Positions 9,801-20,664 of a stretch of 64,000 bases of DNA are shown one piece after another; position 1 is the stretch's first letter, and the number at the start of each line of letters is the position of its first letter. The translations under genes were made by a program, and so were the position numbers. Source of the stretch: Phanerochaete sordida (taxonomy: Eukaryota > Basidiomycota > Agaricomycetes > Polyporales > Phanerochaetaceae); the NCBI GenBank assembly GCA_019973155.2, contig BPQB01000020.1, forward strand, positions 310,001 through 374,000, given 5' to 3'. A model generated the notes under the pieces. The model was not told the DNA's origin, searched no databases, and worked only from the letters and a program-made list of their open reading frames with translations.

Positions 9801-11072
9801 ATGTTTAATCCAGTTTATTCACCTCAAAAATACCCGACTCAGGTCGCATCTGTTGAGCCGCTGCAATACATGCGATCAACTCAGCCCCCTGCGCGAGTGC
9901 ACGCCGAGCCACGCAAATTCGTCGCGCGATCCCCGTTGTCGCCGTCGGATGCATCGCAAAGGCAGGGAACGCACTCGGAGGGGTACAACCTGCATAAGGT
10001 GCCCTCTGGGACTGCGCAACGGAGGGAGGAGTTCCAAGCGGAGGGGTACAACCTGAATAAGGTGCCCTCCGGGACTGCATCGCCAAGGATGGGGATGCAA
10101 GCGGAAGGGTACAACCTGAATAAGGTGCCTTCCAGGACTGCGTTGCACCGTCAGGGGACGCAAGCGGAGGGGTACAACCTGAATAAGGTGCCCTCTGGGA
10201 CTGCACCGCTGGTGTCGTCCCAGGCTGCGAACGTGTACGCCGGCCAAGTGCCAGGCATGTCTGCGGACCGCCGACCTAGGTCGCCCCGCGACGCACCTTC
10301 GCGCCCGCTATCGGGCAGCCTGCAGCGGGGGAACGCGCCTGCGCCGCTCAAAGGCTGCGGGTTTGGTGCCGTCGTCACCAGTCGCTACGGCAGCGAGGCC
10401 CCTGCGCTGACCGCGCCGTGCTACACAGCGCACACCTCGGCGCGTGTGATCATCACCGCTCCGCGGCGCGATGCGACGGACGTAGACTCTGCTATTCATC
10501 CTGACGTGTACGCAGTAGGAAAAATGCTGGAGAGAGCTGACCCTGCTCCGGAGTCTAGGCAGCAATTATGGAGGACGAAGCTCGGCAAGTTCGCTGTCAA
10601 GGACATCCTCATCCCCGCGCTGGCCGCCAACGGCCACCCCTGGCCCCGCGACAAGATCACACAAGCACGGCTGCGCGCATTCCCCACAGGCTACACGCTT
10701 GTCAGCGTGCCGCGCCTGGTCGACGACGACCACAACGATGCGTACCTGTGTACGTCCGATGGCCGCCGCTGGCGGTCGCCCGAGGAGTTCGGACCGCACC
10801 TCGCGTGGCTGCTGACAGGACAGCCGTCGGATCTGCGTGGCCGTAGCGGCTGCGAATGCTGTGTTTGTGTCAAGGAGAGGACGGGGAGGATAGTGAAGCA
10901 GAGCGATATCACGCACGATCGGTACGGCGATATCGAGAAGTACTTCGCGCCGCGCGGGCTGGCAAAGCGTACTTGGCGGCGAAGGGCTGAAAAGCCCCCG
11001 ACGTCGTACATCCACAGGCGCACCGCCACAGACATCGCCTCGCAGGCGAAGAATTACAGCAAAATCAATTAG
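9801..11072 (+). CDS. Clr2-like silencing-domain protein with N-terminal tandem repeats
   Basis: Intronless frame of 423 aa. Residues about 55-135 contain four copies of a 21-aa unit with the core EGYNLNKVPSGTA. The coding DNA repeats with an exact 63-bp period. The C-terminal half reads FPTGYTLVSVPRL, then YLCTSDGRRWRSPEEFGPHL, AWLLTG and a CECCVC cysteine pair. This pattern (short strand, C-x-GRRWRS-x-EEF-x-PHL-x-WL, then C-x-C-x2-C-like metal-binding residues) resembles the N-terminal domain of the fission-yeast heterochromatin regulator Clr2. I infer membership in the Clr2 'transcription-silencing' superfamily from memory of the motif; a profile search is needed. The absence of introns in an intron-dense region is unusual and may reflect retroposition or a fast-evolving lineage-specific gene. 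Function is unknown. Confidence 0.7.
   Translation: MFNPVYSPQKYPTQVASVEPLQYMRSTQPPARVHAEPRKFVARSPLSPSDASQRQGTHSEGYNLHKVPSGTAQRREEFQAEGYNLNKVPSGTASPRMGMQAEGYNLNKVPSRTALHRQGTQAEGYNLNKVPSGTAPLVSSQAANVYAGQVPGMSADRRPRSPRDAPSRPLSGSLQRGNAPAPLKGCGFGAVVTSRYGSEAPALTAPCYTAHTSARVIITAPRRDATDVDSAIHPDVYAVGKMLERADPAPESRQQLWRTKLGKFAVKDILIPALAANGHPWPRDKITQARLRAFPTGYTLVSVPRLVDDDHNDAYLCTSDGRRWRSPEEFGPHLAWLLTGQPSDLRGRSGCECCVCVKERTGRIVKQSDITHDRYGDIEKYFAPRGLAKRTWRRRAEKPPTSYIHRRTATDIASQAKNYSKIN
9957..10208 (+). repeat. Tandem repeat, 4 x 63 bp, in coding sequence
   Basis: The core gggtacaacctg recurs at 9981, 10044, 10107 and 10170, i.e. exactly every 63 bp (21 codons). Third-position differences between copies show that the units are not all identical at DNA level, while the peptide core GYNLNKVPSGTA is kept. 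Confidence 0.9.
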
Positions 11073-11839
11073 AGGGGAAGGAGAGGGTGGAGGACAGCCT
11101 GCACGATCTGCGAGAGGAAAGAAATAGGGAGTAAAGCGGGCACGAGAGGGCGTCGATAAGGGTCGGAAAACAAGGAAGATACCCCGAGACACGAGGGATT
11201 AGCGAGGAAGGATTCGGAGAGGCATGGGGAAATCAGAAGAAAGAGAGATGTGAAAGAGAGAGGAAAGCGATAATAGGAAAACAGAGATACCCGAGGTCAA
11301 CGGCCTCCCCGAGGACCGCTGATACGCCACAAGGCCGCCGGAGGGCTTCCGTCAGGTAGAGTTCATCCGTCAGGGCGGGTGCTCGTGTTGGGCCAGGGCC
11401 GACAGGTCGGTTCTGCGCATCCCAGCGCCTGGACTGGGAGCTCTTTGTCGGTCAGAGGCGTGTCAGTTGGTGATCAGGCTGTCGATGGCCCATATACCCA
11501 GAATCGTGAATAGTGTACTTGTATGAAAGAATGAGCGAATCGGGCTGCAGACAATTTAAACCAGCTTTGGGGAGACTTCTCTCTGGAGCAAAAACCAACA
11601 ATATTGCGTGAGTGTGAAGATTATTCAAGCAGGTAAGGATGTGTGATGTCGCGAGAGATTGGGCCGTTATTCACAGACGTCCACACTTCCATCAAAGTAA
11701 GTTTCCCGAACCACAGTTATTGGGTTCAATGGCCTGGAAAGCATAGATATGTTTACAAGACACTGGATAACACCGTCTCGTACGTTCAAGACGGCCCTTT
11801 CGCCGTCAGATCGCGCCCTAGCGCAGCCTCGCAGGCCGC
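11073..11839. other. Intergenic: purine-rich tract then plain sequence
   Basis: 11075-11290 is strongly purine-rich (GA-type) on the plus strand and forms the 3' flank of the Clr2-like gene. The rest contains no supported gene. A short GTGATCAGGCTGTC match to the repeats at 9 kb occurs near 11470. Confidence 0.35.
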
Positions 11840-12290
11840 CTAGTTGCCGTCGTTGCGGCACTGTCGAAGACGGCGCGGAGTCAGTCTCGAGACACAAAGA
11901 GCCGTGACGGTAGAGAACGTACGCAGACGGAGATGACGTCGCTCCCGCACACGCCCGAGTTGGGGTCGGGGCGGCACGAGTAGTGGAGGCCGGTGAACGT
12001 GCTCGTGTACGAGTTGAAGGTCACCGGCGGCGGCGAGCACCCGAAGATGCCCTGCGTGCACGGGTTCCCGGCGGTCGTGAGCCCGTCGACCTGGTTGCAC
12101 CCGTCGTCGTAGACGAGCCCTGCACGTCCGCGTCAGTACATCGGCCCCCGCGGCGAGCGCGGCACGTACAGCGGTTGATGCCGTTGCCGAGCTGCTGCTC
12201 GTTGCCGATGGCGTAGTTGAAGCCGGGGCAGACGGCGCCGACCTGGCTCGCGGCGGCCGCAAGGGAGAGGAGAGCGAAGAAGGTCTTCAT
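11840..12290 (-). CDS. Small secreted cysteine-rich protein
   Basis: Three exons (12170-12290, 11923-12119, 11840-11860) with introns of 50 and 62 bp give about 112 aa. The N-terminus MKTFFALLSLAAAASQVGA is a clean signal peptide with an A-x-A type cleavage site. The mature part (CPGFNYAIGNEQQLGNG..., VYDDGCN, NPCTQGIFGCSPPPVTF, GLHYSCRPDPNSGVCGSDV, CCRNDGN) carries eight or more cysteines, suggesting disulfide-stabilised folding outside the cell. It resembles small secreted proteins found across polypores; function unknown. It is not a hydrophobin, since the eight-Cys CC spacing of hydrophobins is absent. A strong TATA box lies 91 bp upstream, consistent with an inducible, highly expressed gene. 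Confidence 0.85.
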
Positions 12291-12380
12291 GGTGATTCGA
12301 GGTGTGGTAGCTGGGATGGCAGAGCTGGTGGAGATGTTTGTGAGTGCCGGTGCTGCTCTCCACGGTTGACCTGCCCCACC

Positions 12381-12387
12381 TTTTATA
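12381..12387 (-). promoter_or_regulatory. TATA box of the small secreted protein gene
   Basis: On the minus strand the sequence reads GTATAAAAGG, about 90 bp before the ATG at 12290. Confidence 0.55.
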
Positions 12388-13009
12388 CGCCGTCGAGCGT
12401 CCTGCGAGCCGCACCATCAGGCAGACGCATGCGCTGTGACTGTCGGCCAACGTGCACAGACTCTGCAGTCGAGGCGGCGTTTCGAGTCAACTGACGGTGT
12501 CGCGGACGCCCAGCTGGGCGTCGGGCAATCGATCCCGCAAGCGTTCACGGCACACTGGCGTCCACGCAGACCCCAGGCGTTGCACACTGCGGTTCTCCCG
12601 TCGTTTCGGCCGGTTTCAGTCGGACGCATGAATCAATGCGTAGCCTGATGGGCCATTCAAATTCCTTGGCAATTCCAAAATAATCGGATGTATAGCATCA
12701 CGCTTGGGCCTCGCACAGGAGTCTCCTGAGGGAGTCATGATGAAGTCGTACAATGTGCAGATGGTAGCACGCGCACCTTGTCGTCACTAACGACACTGCC
12801 TTGAAGTTTGTTCAGCTGGAAGTGCAGTTGCGGTAAGACGGTGGCAGAGACCGAGGTAGACAGCCCACCGACCTGACCGAAGGCACAAGTGCCTCCTGAG
12901 CCTGGGCTGAGGCACGACGCAGGAGCGCTGGAATTTGCCGACGAGCGATCAGTGCCACCCCGGCAAGAGACCGCAAGAGACCGCAACGCCAAAACCCAGT
13001 TAACCTTCG

Positions 13010-13130
13010 CGCGCCCCGAAGGCTGTGGCTTTGCTGCCATCATTGTTAGTTGCACCGGCTGATGGCTTCCTGGCATGCGTCACCCCCGGGCCGTTTTGTA
13101 CAGCGCACGCAAATCATGACCTGGCTGTCA
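13010..13130 (+). pseudogene. Possible relic of a Clr2-like gene
   Basis: The stretch reading GAAGGCTGTGGCTTTGCTGC and the following ATCATTGTTAGT is close to the segment of the gene at 9.8 kb encoding KGCGFGAVVTS. A second patch near 13113 (CCGTTTTGTACAGCGCAC) matches its CCGTGCTACACAGCGCACAC. Stop codons interrupt the frame. The similarity is short and was judged by eye only. Confidence 0.22.
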
Positions 13131-14114
13131 GCCCCGAGTCGCGAGGCGGTTGGCGAGGACACTGTGCGCGGTTGTGTAGGTAGACGCGTAGTGGATGCAG
13201 TAATGGCGTAGGCGATAGCTGCTATTGTCAAGCAGAGGTGGCCGACGTGAGAGCCCTCTGTCGTCGCCGCTGATGCCTTGGAGTTCCAACGTGCCGGACG
13301 CCAGGACAAATACGCGCGTCGGCCGTCGCAGGTGACGTCGCCCAAAGGCGTCCGGGCCTCATCTCGCGAGACGAGCAGCGTGATGTCCCTGCGTGAGCGT
13401 GCGTCAGCCTTGGCACGGAGCATTGGAGACACAGGCGCGACACTACGCGTGACCGTGATTCTAATTCGCCGCACAGCCAGAGAGGAACGTGCTGGACAGC
13501 CGGGGACGCTCGAGGCCAGCATGAAACCGACCGACCATCGCTCCAGCGCGGAGATGACTATGCAGGCAGAGGGCTGCGTGCGGCGAAGTTAGCCGGAAGG
13601 AGACGGACGCGACTAGGCGGTCGTGGTTTGCAGTGCTGCTACAAGTTTGCATGCCGAAGGGTGCGCTCTACGGACACAGCGTTTTTTTTTTGCCTGTCAA
13701 CGGTCAGCTCGTCGTCGAGACTAGCGCTCATGTCGACGTACGCTTCGCCCTTTCTGGCTGCTACGGTCGAATACGATAACCTAGCGTCATCAGCGCAGCC
13801 ATATTGAACAGAGCGTATGGCGGAGTGGAGTCCAGATCAAGGTCCGGCTCCGAGCTGGGCGAGGCTTGCAACGTCGTGTCTTAAGGATGCGAGAAATTGC
13901 CGTCAGAAGAGAAAATCAGGGATATCCGATGAGTCCTCGCGGTGGCCGAACGCTGGTTTCTTTCCCCCATTCATGCCGATGGTCCTCGCTCGAGTACCGA
14001 ATTCTAGCTTTATTATATATTCTACAATCTGTCGACGTACCGTAAGCCGTAATATGCATGACAAGTCTGAACATGACGCACTATGTCACTGAAGGTGAGT
14101 GGACGGATGTCATT

Positions 14115-15167
14115 CTACGACGCTTTATCCGGAGCAGTCTGCCGAATCGTTGAAGCACAAGTTAGTGCTTGATCCTTGCATCCGGAGAGGGGACGCACCG
14201 GCTGGCCGCCATGCCGTTCGCGTTCCGTGGCAAGATCTTGACCCCACTGCTTGACCTCGGGGTGCCTGAGATACGGCAAGCTGCTGTCGAAGAAGCCTTG
14301 AAGGGTCTTCATCTCGTGGTTCTTTTCATACTCAAAAGCTTGACATGGATCAGAGCCCGTCCGCTTGGAGGAGAAGATGCGGGACACACCTTGAGAAGCC
14401 ATCTCAAAACGATCCAGGTCTATCTGCACGTAAGTTGCAGCTGGCATACTAGAAAGGTGGGGTTTACCTTTGACGAAACGCGCTTCAGGGGTCTCTTGCT
14501 CCTCGTACTCTTGCCAAAGTGCATGTATGCGCTGAGCCGCGGGGCTGTCATGGAGCATTTCGTGCACGAAGTTGTCCATCGCTTCCTGCATGGCAAGTTC
14601 AGATAGATATCAGTCGATTACCATGAGACGTACTGCTTCCAGTCTCCGCTTCTCAGCCTTAGAGATACCCTCGCGAGGAGTTATGTCGCCAACTTGTGCT
14701 TCGGCCAAGTCGTGTACGAGGGCTAGCATAACACATCTGTGGGGGAATGAGCAGGAGTTATAGAGATATAGTGGTCGCTTTTCTGACTTTGACACGTCCA
14801 AGGTCGCGTCGGACGTGCACATCGCGAGTATTGCCATGCGATACATGTGATCTGAGATACTAGATGACCTCAGAAGGCAGCACGTTTCAGAACACGCGAT
14901 GTAACACACCTTTCTGGTCCAGGAACCTACATCCACATGTAAGTCGGTAAAATGTTGTGCGCGTTATCGAGTGGACGAACGGACGTTGTGGTCTACCCAT
15001 CCGGTACGCTTCTGCGTCTTGTTCGAAGTCAACCTCAGCTTGTCTCTTGCCGAGGGAGCAGACAGGCCTCGCACCTTGAGCCTCTCCAGGACGTGGAAGA
15101 ATGCGAGCCGGTCCGTAGCAGCATCACCAGTGGCCTTGTAGAGGGGAGGAAAGGTGCGCGCGGACAT
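14115..15167 (-). CDS. HD-domain phosphohydrolase (HDDC2 / YfbR-type 5'-nucleotidase family)
   Basis: A multi-exon gene whose joined product matches the HDDC2 layout: FFHVLERLK near the start, then RTGWVDHNVPGPESISDHMYRMA, CVMLALVHDLAEAQVGDITP, KAEKRRLEA, LWQEYEEQETPEARFVK, DLDRFEMASQ and LQGFFDSSLPYLRHPEV. The HD metal ligands are the His of SDHMYRM and the His-Asp of LVHDLAE; a further Asp is in DLDRFEM. Relatives dephosphorylate deoxynucleoside 5'-monophosphates using a divalent metal. VPGPES comes from a 17-nt microexon (14910-14926). In-frame ATGs also exist further upstream (to 15296). I prefer 15167 because it leaves room for a promoter between this gene and divergent Doa10. The C-terminal 25 residues are less certain. 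Confidence 0.85.
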
Positions 15168-15389
15168 GGAGGCGGGTGCCGACGTCGGGGATGATGCTCT
15201 ATGGGCGTCTACCCCGAGCATGATGAAGCCGGGCGTCTGTGGGCACGCCAGGGACGGCGGTGGGCGAGACCAACGCTTGCCACCTCCAATCACCATCCCT
15301 CACGCACCCCCGCATTTACACCTCGGTCCTCGCATTCGCGGAGTGAGAGGGGTCACTCTGGCTACCTCCAACCGGATACTTTAACTCTC

Positions 15390-18300
15390 ATGCAGGAGGA
15401 GCAAGGTATGCATGCATTCCCACAACGACCCCGAGGCGGCAGCTCATCCGTCTTCCGCAGATACATGTCGGATCTGCAGTGCACCAGCCGAGCCGGACCA
15501 ACCGCTGTTCTATCCTTGCAAGTGCTCCGGAACGATACGATATATCCACCAGGATTGGTGCGTGCAAGCCGTCTAGCTGCAGAGACACACGCTGACGGAG
15601 CCGCGGCACGCGACCTGCAGTCTCACAACATGGCTGGCACATAGCAAGAAGAAGACATGCGATGTATGCAAGCATCCGTACTCGTTTACGAAGGGTGCGT
15701 CTGCTCTTCGTAGGATTCAAAGTCTGCTGACGTGCGTGCAGTGTATTCGGCGGACATGCCTCCTCGGCTACCCGTGCTCCTTCTCATCCGGCGACTAGCA
15801 CAGCAGTCTCTCCTTGTCCTGCTGTTCGTCGCGAGGGCGATAATGGTTGCGTGCATCTGGCTAGCGCTACTTCCTTGGGCGACAATCTGGACGTGGAGAG
15901 TGTACTTCACGGTCGGCGACTCAACGTAAGTCGATCCGCCTTTCATGTATACGCCCGTGATCGACGCGACATCGCCCCATTTCAGAGCGTGGTGGATAAG
16001 CAGTCGACAGCGACCACCACAAGCTACTCCGGTCTCCGAAAACAGAACACTCACTGCAAGCCATGTCAATCCCAACGAAACAGCGCCATGGCCTCTCTCC
16101 CTCTTGTCCCACCCATCTGTCGTCTCCGTATCAGCAGATATTGTTTCCGGTCAGATCATCGCGACGGTTATAGTTGTCGCGTTCGTCGCCGTCTTCCTGC
16201 TTCGCGAGTGGATTTCCCAAAATGCACGACCCGGAGTCTTCGACGACGCCGATGGTCCTCCAGACTTGCAAGACGTTGAGCTTCAGCCTCCCGCTCCTGC
16301 TGCAAGAGATGCTGATATTCTCGGAGAGCCTGCGGACGTCCCCCTTGGGCAGCCTCGCCTTGCTGATCTTCATCGCCACGCTCGCATTCAGATGCGACCC
16401 TTCGCTCAGGAACTAGAAGAGCTGGACGCAAGAGCTGCGGACCTGCGACTCCAGGTCAAGAGAGTGGAGGATCTGGTTGAACAGGAGAAAAGGCAGCTGC
16501 AACAAGATGCGTGGATGGAGGAACATTCCGCTTCTTCGACCGCTGCTGTTTTTGGCGATTCTGAACCACCAGTTCTCGACTCTGATCCTGGAGCTCCGGA
16601 TGAACAGGAAGAAGAAGACGAGAAAGGATCCACCGTAGCGCAGGCCCCAGCCGACTTCAAGATGGACTTCTCCAGCTGGACTCCCGTGGACTGGTCCCAG
16701 GGAGACTTTGCCTTCGATGGCCCGTCGCCTGCAGATATACCCAGCACACTCTCTGACGGGCCGCCGTCTCCTCAAACACCGTCAACGCCGTCCAAATTAC
16801 GGCCACCGCTGTTCTCCACTGCCGTGCTGCCAGACCGGGACGACATGTCTCCCTCGCCGCTGTCGACTAGCTCGCGCAGTCGGACGCCTCTCGCGTCTCC
16901 CAGCCTTGCGACGTACCGTGCACCCGAGGAGCTGGATGCCGGACCCTCAAAACTCGCTGGCTACTTCACTCGACACGAGCCGGAGGACGAAGAGGCTCCG
17001 GCTGGGGACTCCGGCTCGACCGAGCGCGAGTACAAGTCGTACTTCCGAGAGCCGGAGGACGACGAAGACCACCCGTCCGACAAGGGCAAAGCGCCAGTCC
17101 GAGCAGCGCCGCTCGAGACGCGCCAGGAGTCCGAGAGTGACCACGAAATGCCTGGTCTCGCGCAGATGACGGACCCGGAGTCGGACGAGGGCGAAGAGCT
17201 CGAGGAGCGACATGTCGAGGTGCACATACCCGACGCCGACGCTTTCCACCACTTTGACGCGGATGACGAAGCGGGCGACGGCGAGGACGAGCAGCTCATG
17301 GACCTCAGAGAGGCGCTGGCGGAGCCCAGGCCGGACTTCCCTGATGGGGAGGAGGCAGATGTGGGCATGGAGGACGACATGGAGGGTGCACTCGAAGGTA
17401 CGTTCTACGGTCGCCCATTCAAGATTTCCGTCTGACCAGTGGATTAGCAATTGGATTGAGAGGACCGATATACGCTGTTCTGCAGAACGTACGCTGCCTT
17501 CGCCACACTGTCGTGGTTGTTTGCTGACCTGTCCCCAGGCCGCTCTCATGATCCTCGTCCTGGATGCTACCATTGGAGTGGGCATCTGGCTGCCATTCAC
17601 CATCGGAAAATCGCTTGCATTGCTATCGGTGCGCTCTTCAATATCGTCTTTTTTAGTTGATGCTTACCATGCTCGCCAGCTGGATCCCAAACGTTTGCTC
17701 TACATCATTCACTTCCCCATTCGCGCCATTCGCATCATCACGGACCCAGTCGTCGACTCCTTCATGTTTGTACTTTCCCGACTACTAGCGCCGATACTCT
17801 GGCGTGCTGTCAGCCCTTCCCTCTTGTACGTGAAGGACTCAATATCCAGCATAATCGGCCAGCAGACCACGGACAAGGGTATCGAGATGCTGTCGTCGTT
17901 GGTGAGTACTTTCAAAGTTGGTATTTGGGCAAGTTGTGCTTACCATCGTTCAGACCAACCGGACAATGGAGGCAGCTGTGAGCAGCTACTCCGCGATGCT
18001 CGCGGTCTCGGAGGCGTCGGTCACGAGCGAACCCTCGCTCATTGACAAGCTCCTCGCCCCGGACTCCGTCTTCATGTACTACGCCGAGCCGTACTTCGCA
18101 CCCATCGGCGAGATGGTCAGGCTCGCCTGGGAGGACCTGAAGACGAGCTGGGTACGGCTGGCCCTTGGTGACGGCACCACGGAGAAGATCTTCTCGATCT
18201 CCCTCGGATATATGGTCAACGCTATCCTGCTAGCGGTGTACCTCAACGTGCTCACCGTCGGGAGCATGAGGAACGCGGGACGTGCGATGCGGAATGCTGT

Positions 18301-20432
18301 CCGGCAGCAGCTACTGGTAGTCAAGGTGAGTCCCACCGGCTTTCGCTCACGGCTGGTTCCTTATCTTTTCTCGTCCAGGTCGCCACGTTCATCATCGTGG
18401 AACTGGTCGTCTTCCCTCTGGGCTGTGGCATCATGCTCGACGTCTGCACGGTATCTCTGTTTCCGCAAGGCAGCCTGCGTACTCGCCTCGCCTTCCTGGT
18501 CCACGCTCCGCTGACGTCTGCGTTCTACCATTGGGTCATCGGAACCATGTTCATGTGAGTTTTATGTCTTGTGCGTCTCCCGCGTGCTCGCATGCTGAAT
18601 AAACTCGTGTCCAGGTACCAGTTCGCCGTTCTCCTCGCTGTCTTCCGGACATGCCTTCGACCGGGCGCGTTGTGGTTCATCAAGGATCCACAGGACCAGA
18701 ACTTCCATCCGATCCGAGAGATACTCGATCGGCCCGCACTGGTCCACGTTCGCAAGCTCCTTGTCAGTGGAGTCATGTATGGCTTCGTCATCGCCTGCAG
18801 CGTGGGCACCGTATCTGCCATCCTTCGTATCTTCAGTCGAACTATCATGCCATTCCGCTGGAAGCTCAGGTATGTTGCCAGCATCGTATGCATGACGCAT
18901 AACTAAGAGTCCTTCCAGGGAGCCTTTGTCAGTGGTGCCGGTTGACCTCCTGTTCCTGCACTTGGTCTTGCCATACACTCTTCAGTACTTCAAGCCACGA
19001 AGATTCCTGAAGCAGAACAGTGTCCGCGTCTGGAAGTATCTTGCGAAGCAGCTGCGACTCTCGTCTTATCTGTTCGGCGGTCGTCATCCGAACGAGGAGC
19101 TCGTTGCAGTCCCCAAGGCGAAGGATGAGAAGCAGACGACGGTCAAGATTGCAGGAACGTTCCGGCGAGTACCCAACAGCGACAATATCGCGCTGGTCAA
19201 AGGTCAGCCCGCGACAATCGCAGTAGACGAGGAGGGCCGACCGATCAGCGACAAGGATGCTCGTCTCATGCAGCTCCTGGACGCCGAGGCGGAAAAGAAC
19301 AAGCGGAACATCAAGGACGACTACGTCGTCGCGTACATGCCACCGCACTTCCGCTACCGCGCCTTCGCGTTCGTCGCCGCGGTCTGGGTGATCTGCTCGA
19401 TCTTCCTCGCGGCGGTGCTCGCGCTGCCCATCCTGCTCGGACGCGGCTTCTTCGGGCTGTTCGTGCCGCACGAGGTGCACGACGGCTACGCGTTCGTCGC
19501 GGGCTTCTACCTGCTCTGGACGTGCTGGCTCGTGAGCGCCGCGCTCGCACGCATGGACCGCCACCGCCAGCGGCGCGGCGCGGCGGGCCCGCGCGCGGAC
19601 CTCGCGCTCTACGCCGCGAAGCGCGCGCTCCTCTGGGGCGCGAAGGCCGCGTACCTCGCGGCCGCGCTCGGCGTGCTCCTCCCGACGCTCATCGCGCTCG
19701 TCGTCGAGCTCTACGTCGTCCTCCCCGTCCGCGCCGAGGTCCACCCCGCCCAGCAGCCGCGCATCCGCGTCGTCGACATGTGGGCGCTCGGCCTGCTCTA
19801 CACGAAGATCCTCCTCCGCGTGCAGCGTGTGCAGCCCCTCGGCCGCATCGCGCGCGGCGTAGCGTCGGTGAGTCGTCCCGGCGCTCTGCGGCTGGTCGTG
19901 TTACTGATGGTCGTTGTAGATACGGCGCACTGGTTGGACGCACCCCGACCCCGTCAAGGCGACGCGTGAGGTCATCGCGCCGCTGACCGTCGGGCTCCTG
20001 GGCATGATCCTGCTTCCGCCCGCGGTTGTGTGGGCCGCGCTGAAGGCGTCGGGCCTGCAGGTGAACGAGAAGCTCCTCCGTGCGTGCCCTCTCCTCTCCT
20101 CCCTCTCCCTTTCGCGCACCCGCTGACTTACCACCGTGTGACGCGCAGACCTGCACGTGTACCCGGGCATCTGCACGCTCACGGCGGTGTGCCTCGCGGC
20201 GGGCGCGGCGTACGACGTCGTGCGCAGCTGGTCGCAGACCGTGCGCGACAAGGAGTTCCTCGTCGAGATGCGCCTGCAGAACCTCGAGCCCGGCGCAGAG
20301 CCGCGCGACGGCGGCTCGGGCGACGACGACGAGTTTGACGACGTGTTCGGCGAGGATGCGCCCGTGGAAGATGGACTGGGGCATGGCCCTGGGGAGGACG
20401 CGCCTGGGGAGGATGATGTCGAGGAGATTTAG
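15390..20432 (+). CDS. SSM4: ERAD E3 ubiquitin ligase Doa10/SSM4 (MARCH6 family)
   Basis: A long gene with about 13 short introns gives roughly 1,400 aa. The extreme N-terminus is a RING-CH zinc finger assembled from three exons: C8-x2-C11, C25-x-C27, H35-x2-C38, C51-x2-C54. Membrane helices follow (LLVLLFVARAIMVACIWLALL, IIATVIVVAFVAVFLL), then a long acidic, Ser/Pro-rich cytosolic region (about residues 190-600), then many more helices. The conserved Doa10 'TD' core is clear: LGCGIMLDVCTVSLFP, APLTSAFYHWVIGTMFMYQF, LRPGALWFIKDPQDQNFHPI. Yeast Doa10 sits in the ER and inner nuclear membrane and ubiquitinates misfolded proteins with Ubc6/Ubc7. The acidic tail ends at EDDVEEI. The 3' exons are extremely GC-rich. 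Family assignment is secure; individual splice sites were checked at the RING and at most helices. Confidence 0.92.
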
Positions 20433-20664
20433 GTTACGTGAATTGGTCTGTAGATTATTGCATTATCACCGTATTGTCAAGTTGTAGCCATCCGTTTTCC
20501 CAGCTTAGATTTTGTGCCAGTTGTGAGCCTGCATGATACGGCTGGCTATATGCGCACCAATTCGAGGTGGGTTCGTGTACGGAGAGATATGAAGAGACCG
20601 CATGCATTCATTCGTCGCACTATTGATACAGCGCATCCACAAGTCCCAAGAAAATTCCGACCCT

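Larger units (their letters stand above)
12291..14114. other. Gene-poor stretch with possible gene relic
   Basis: Apart from the promoter of the secreted-protein gene and the weak relic noted separately, I find no coherent gene. Frames such as 13046-13522 (minus) and 13278-13592 (plus) overlap and lack domain-like composition. A run of ten T lies at 13681-13690. Confidence 0.3.

Noticed and set aside
9957..10208. CRISPR-like array
   Set aside because: The regular 63-bp repeats are in frame and encode a 21-aa protein repeat in a eukaryotic gene.
12735..13522. Possible hydrophobin or small secreted protein on the minus strand
   Set aside because: No signal peptide and no CC-spaced cysteine pattern; frames do not join.
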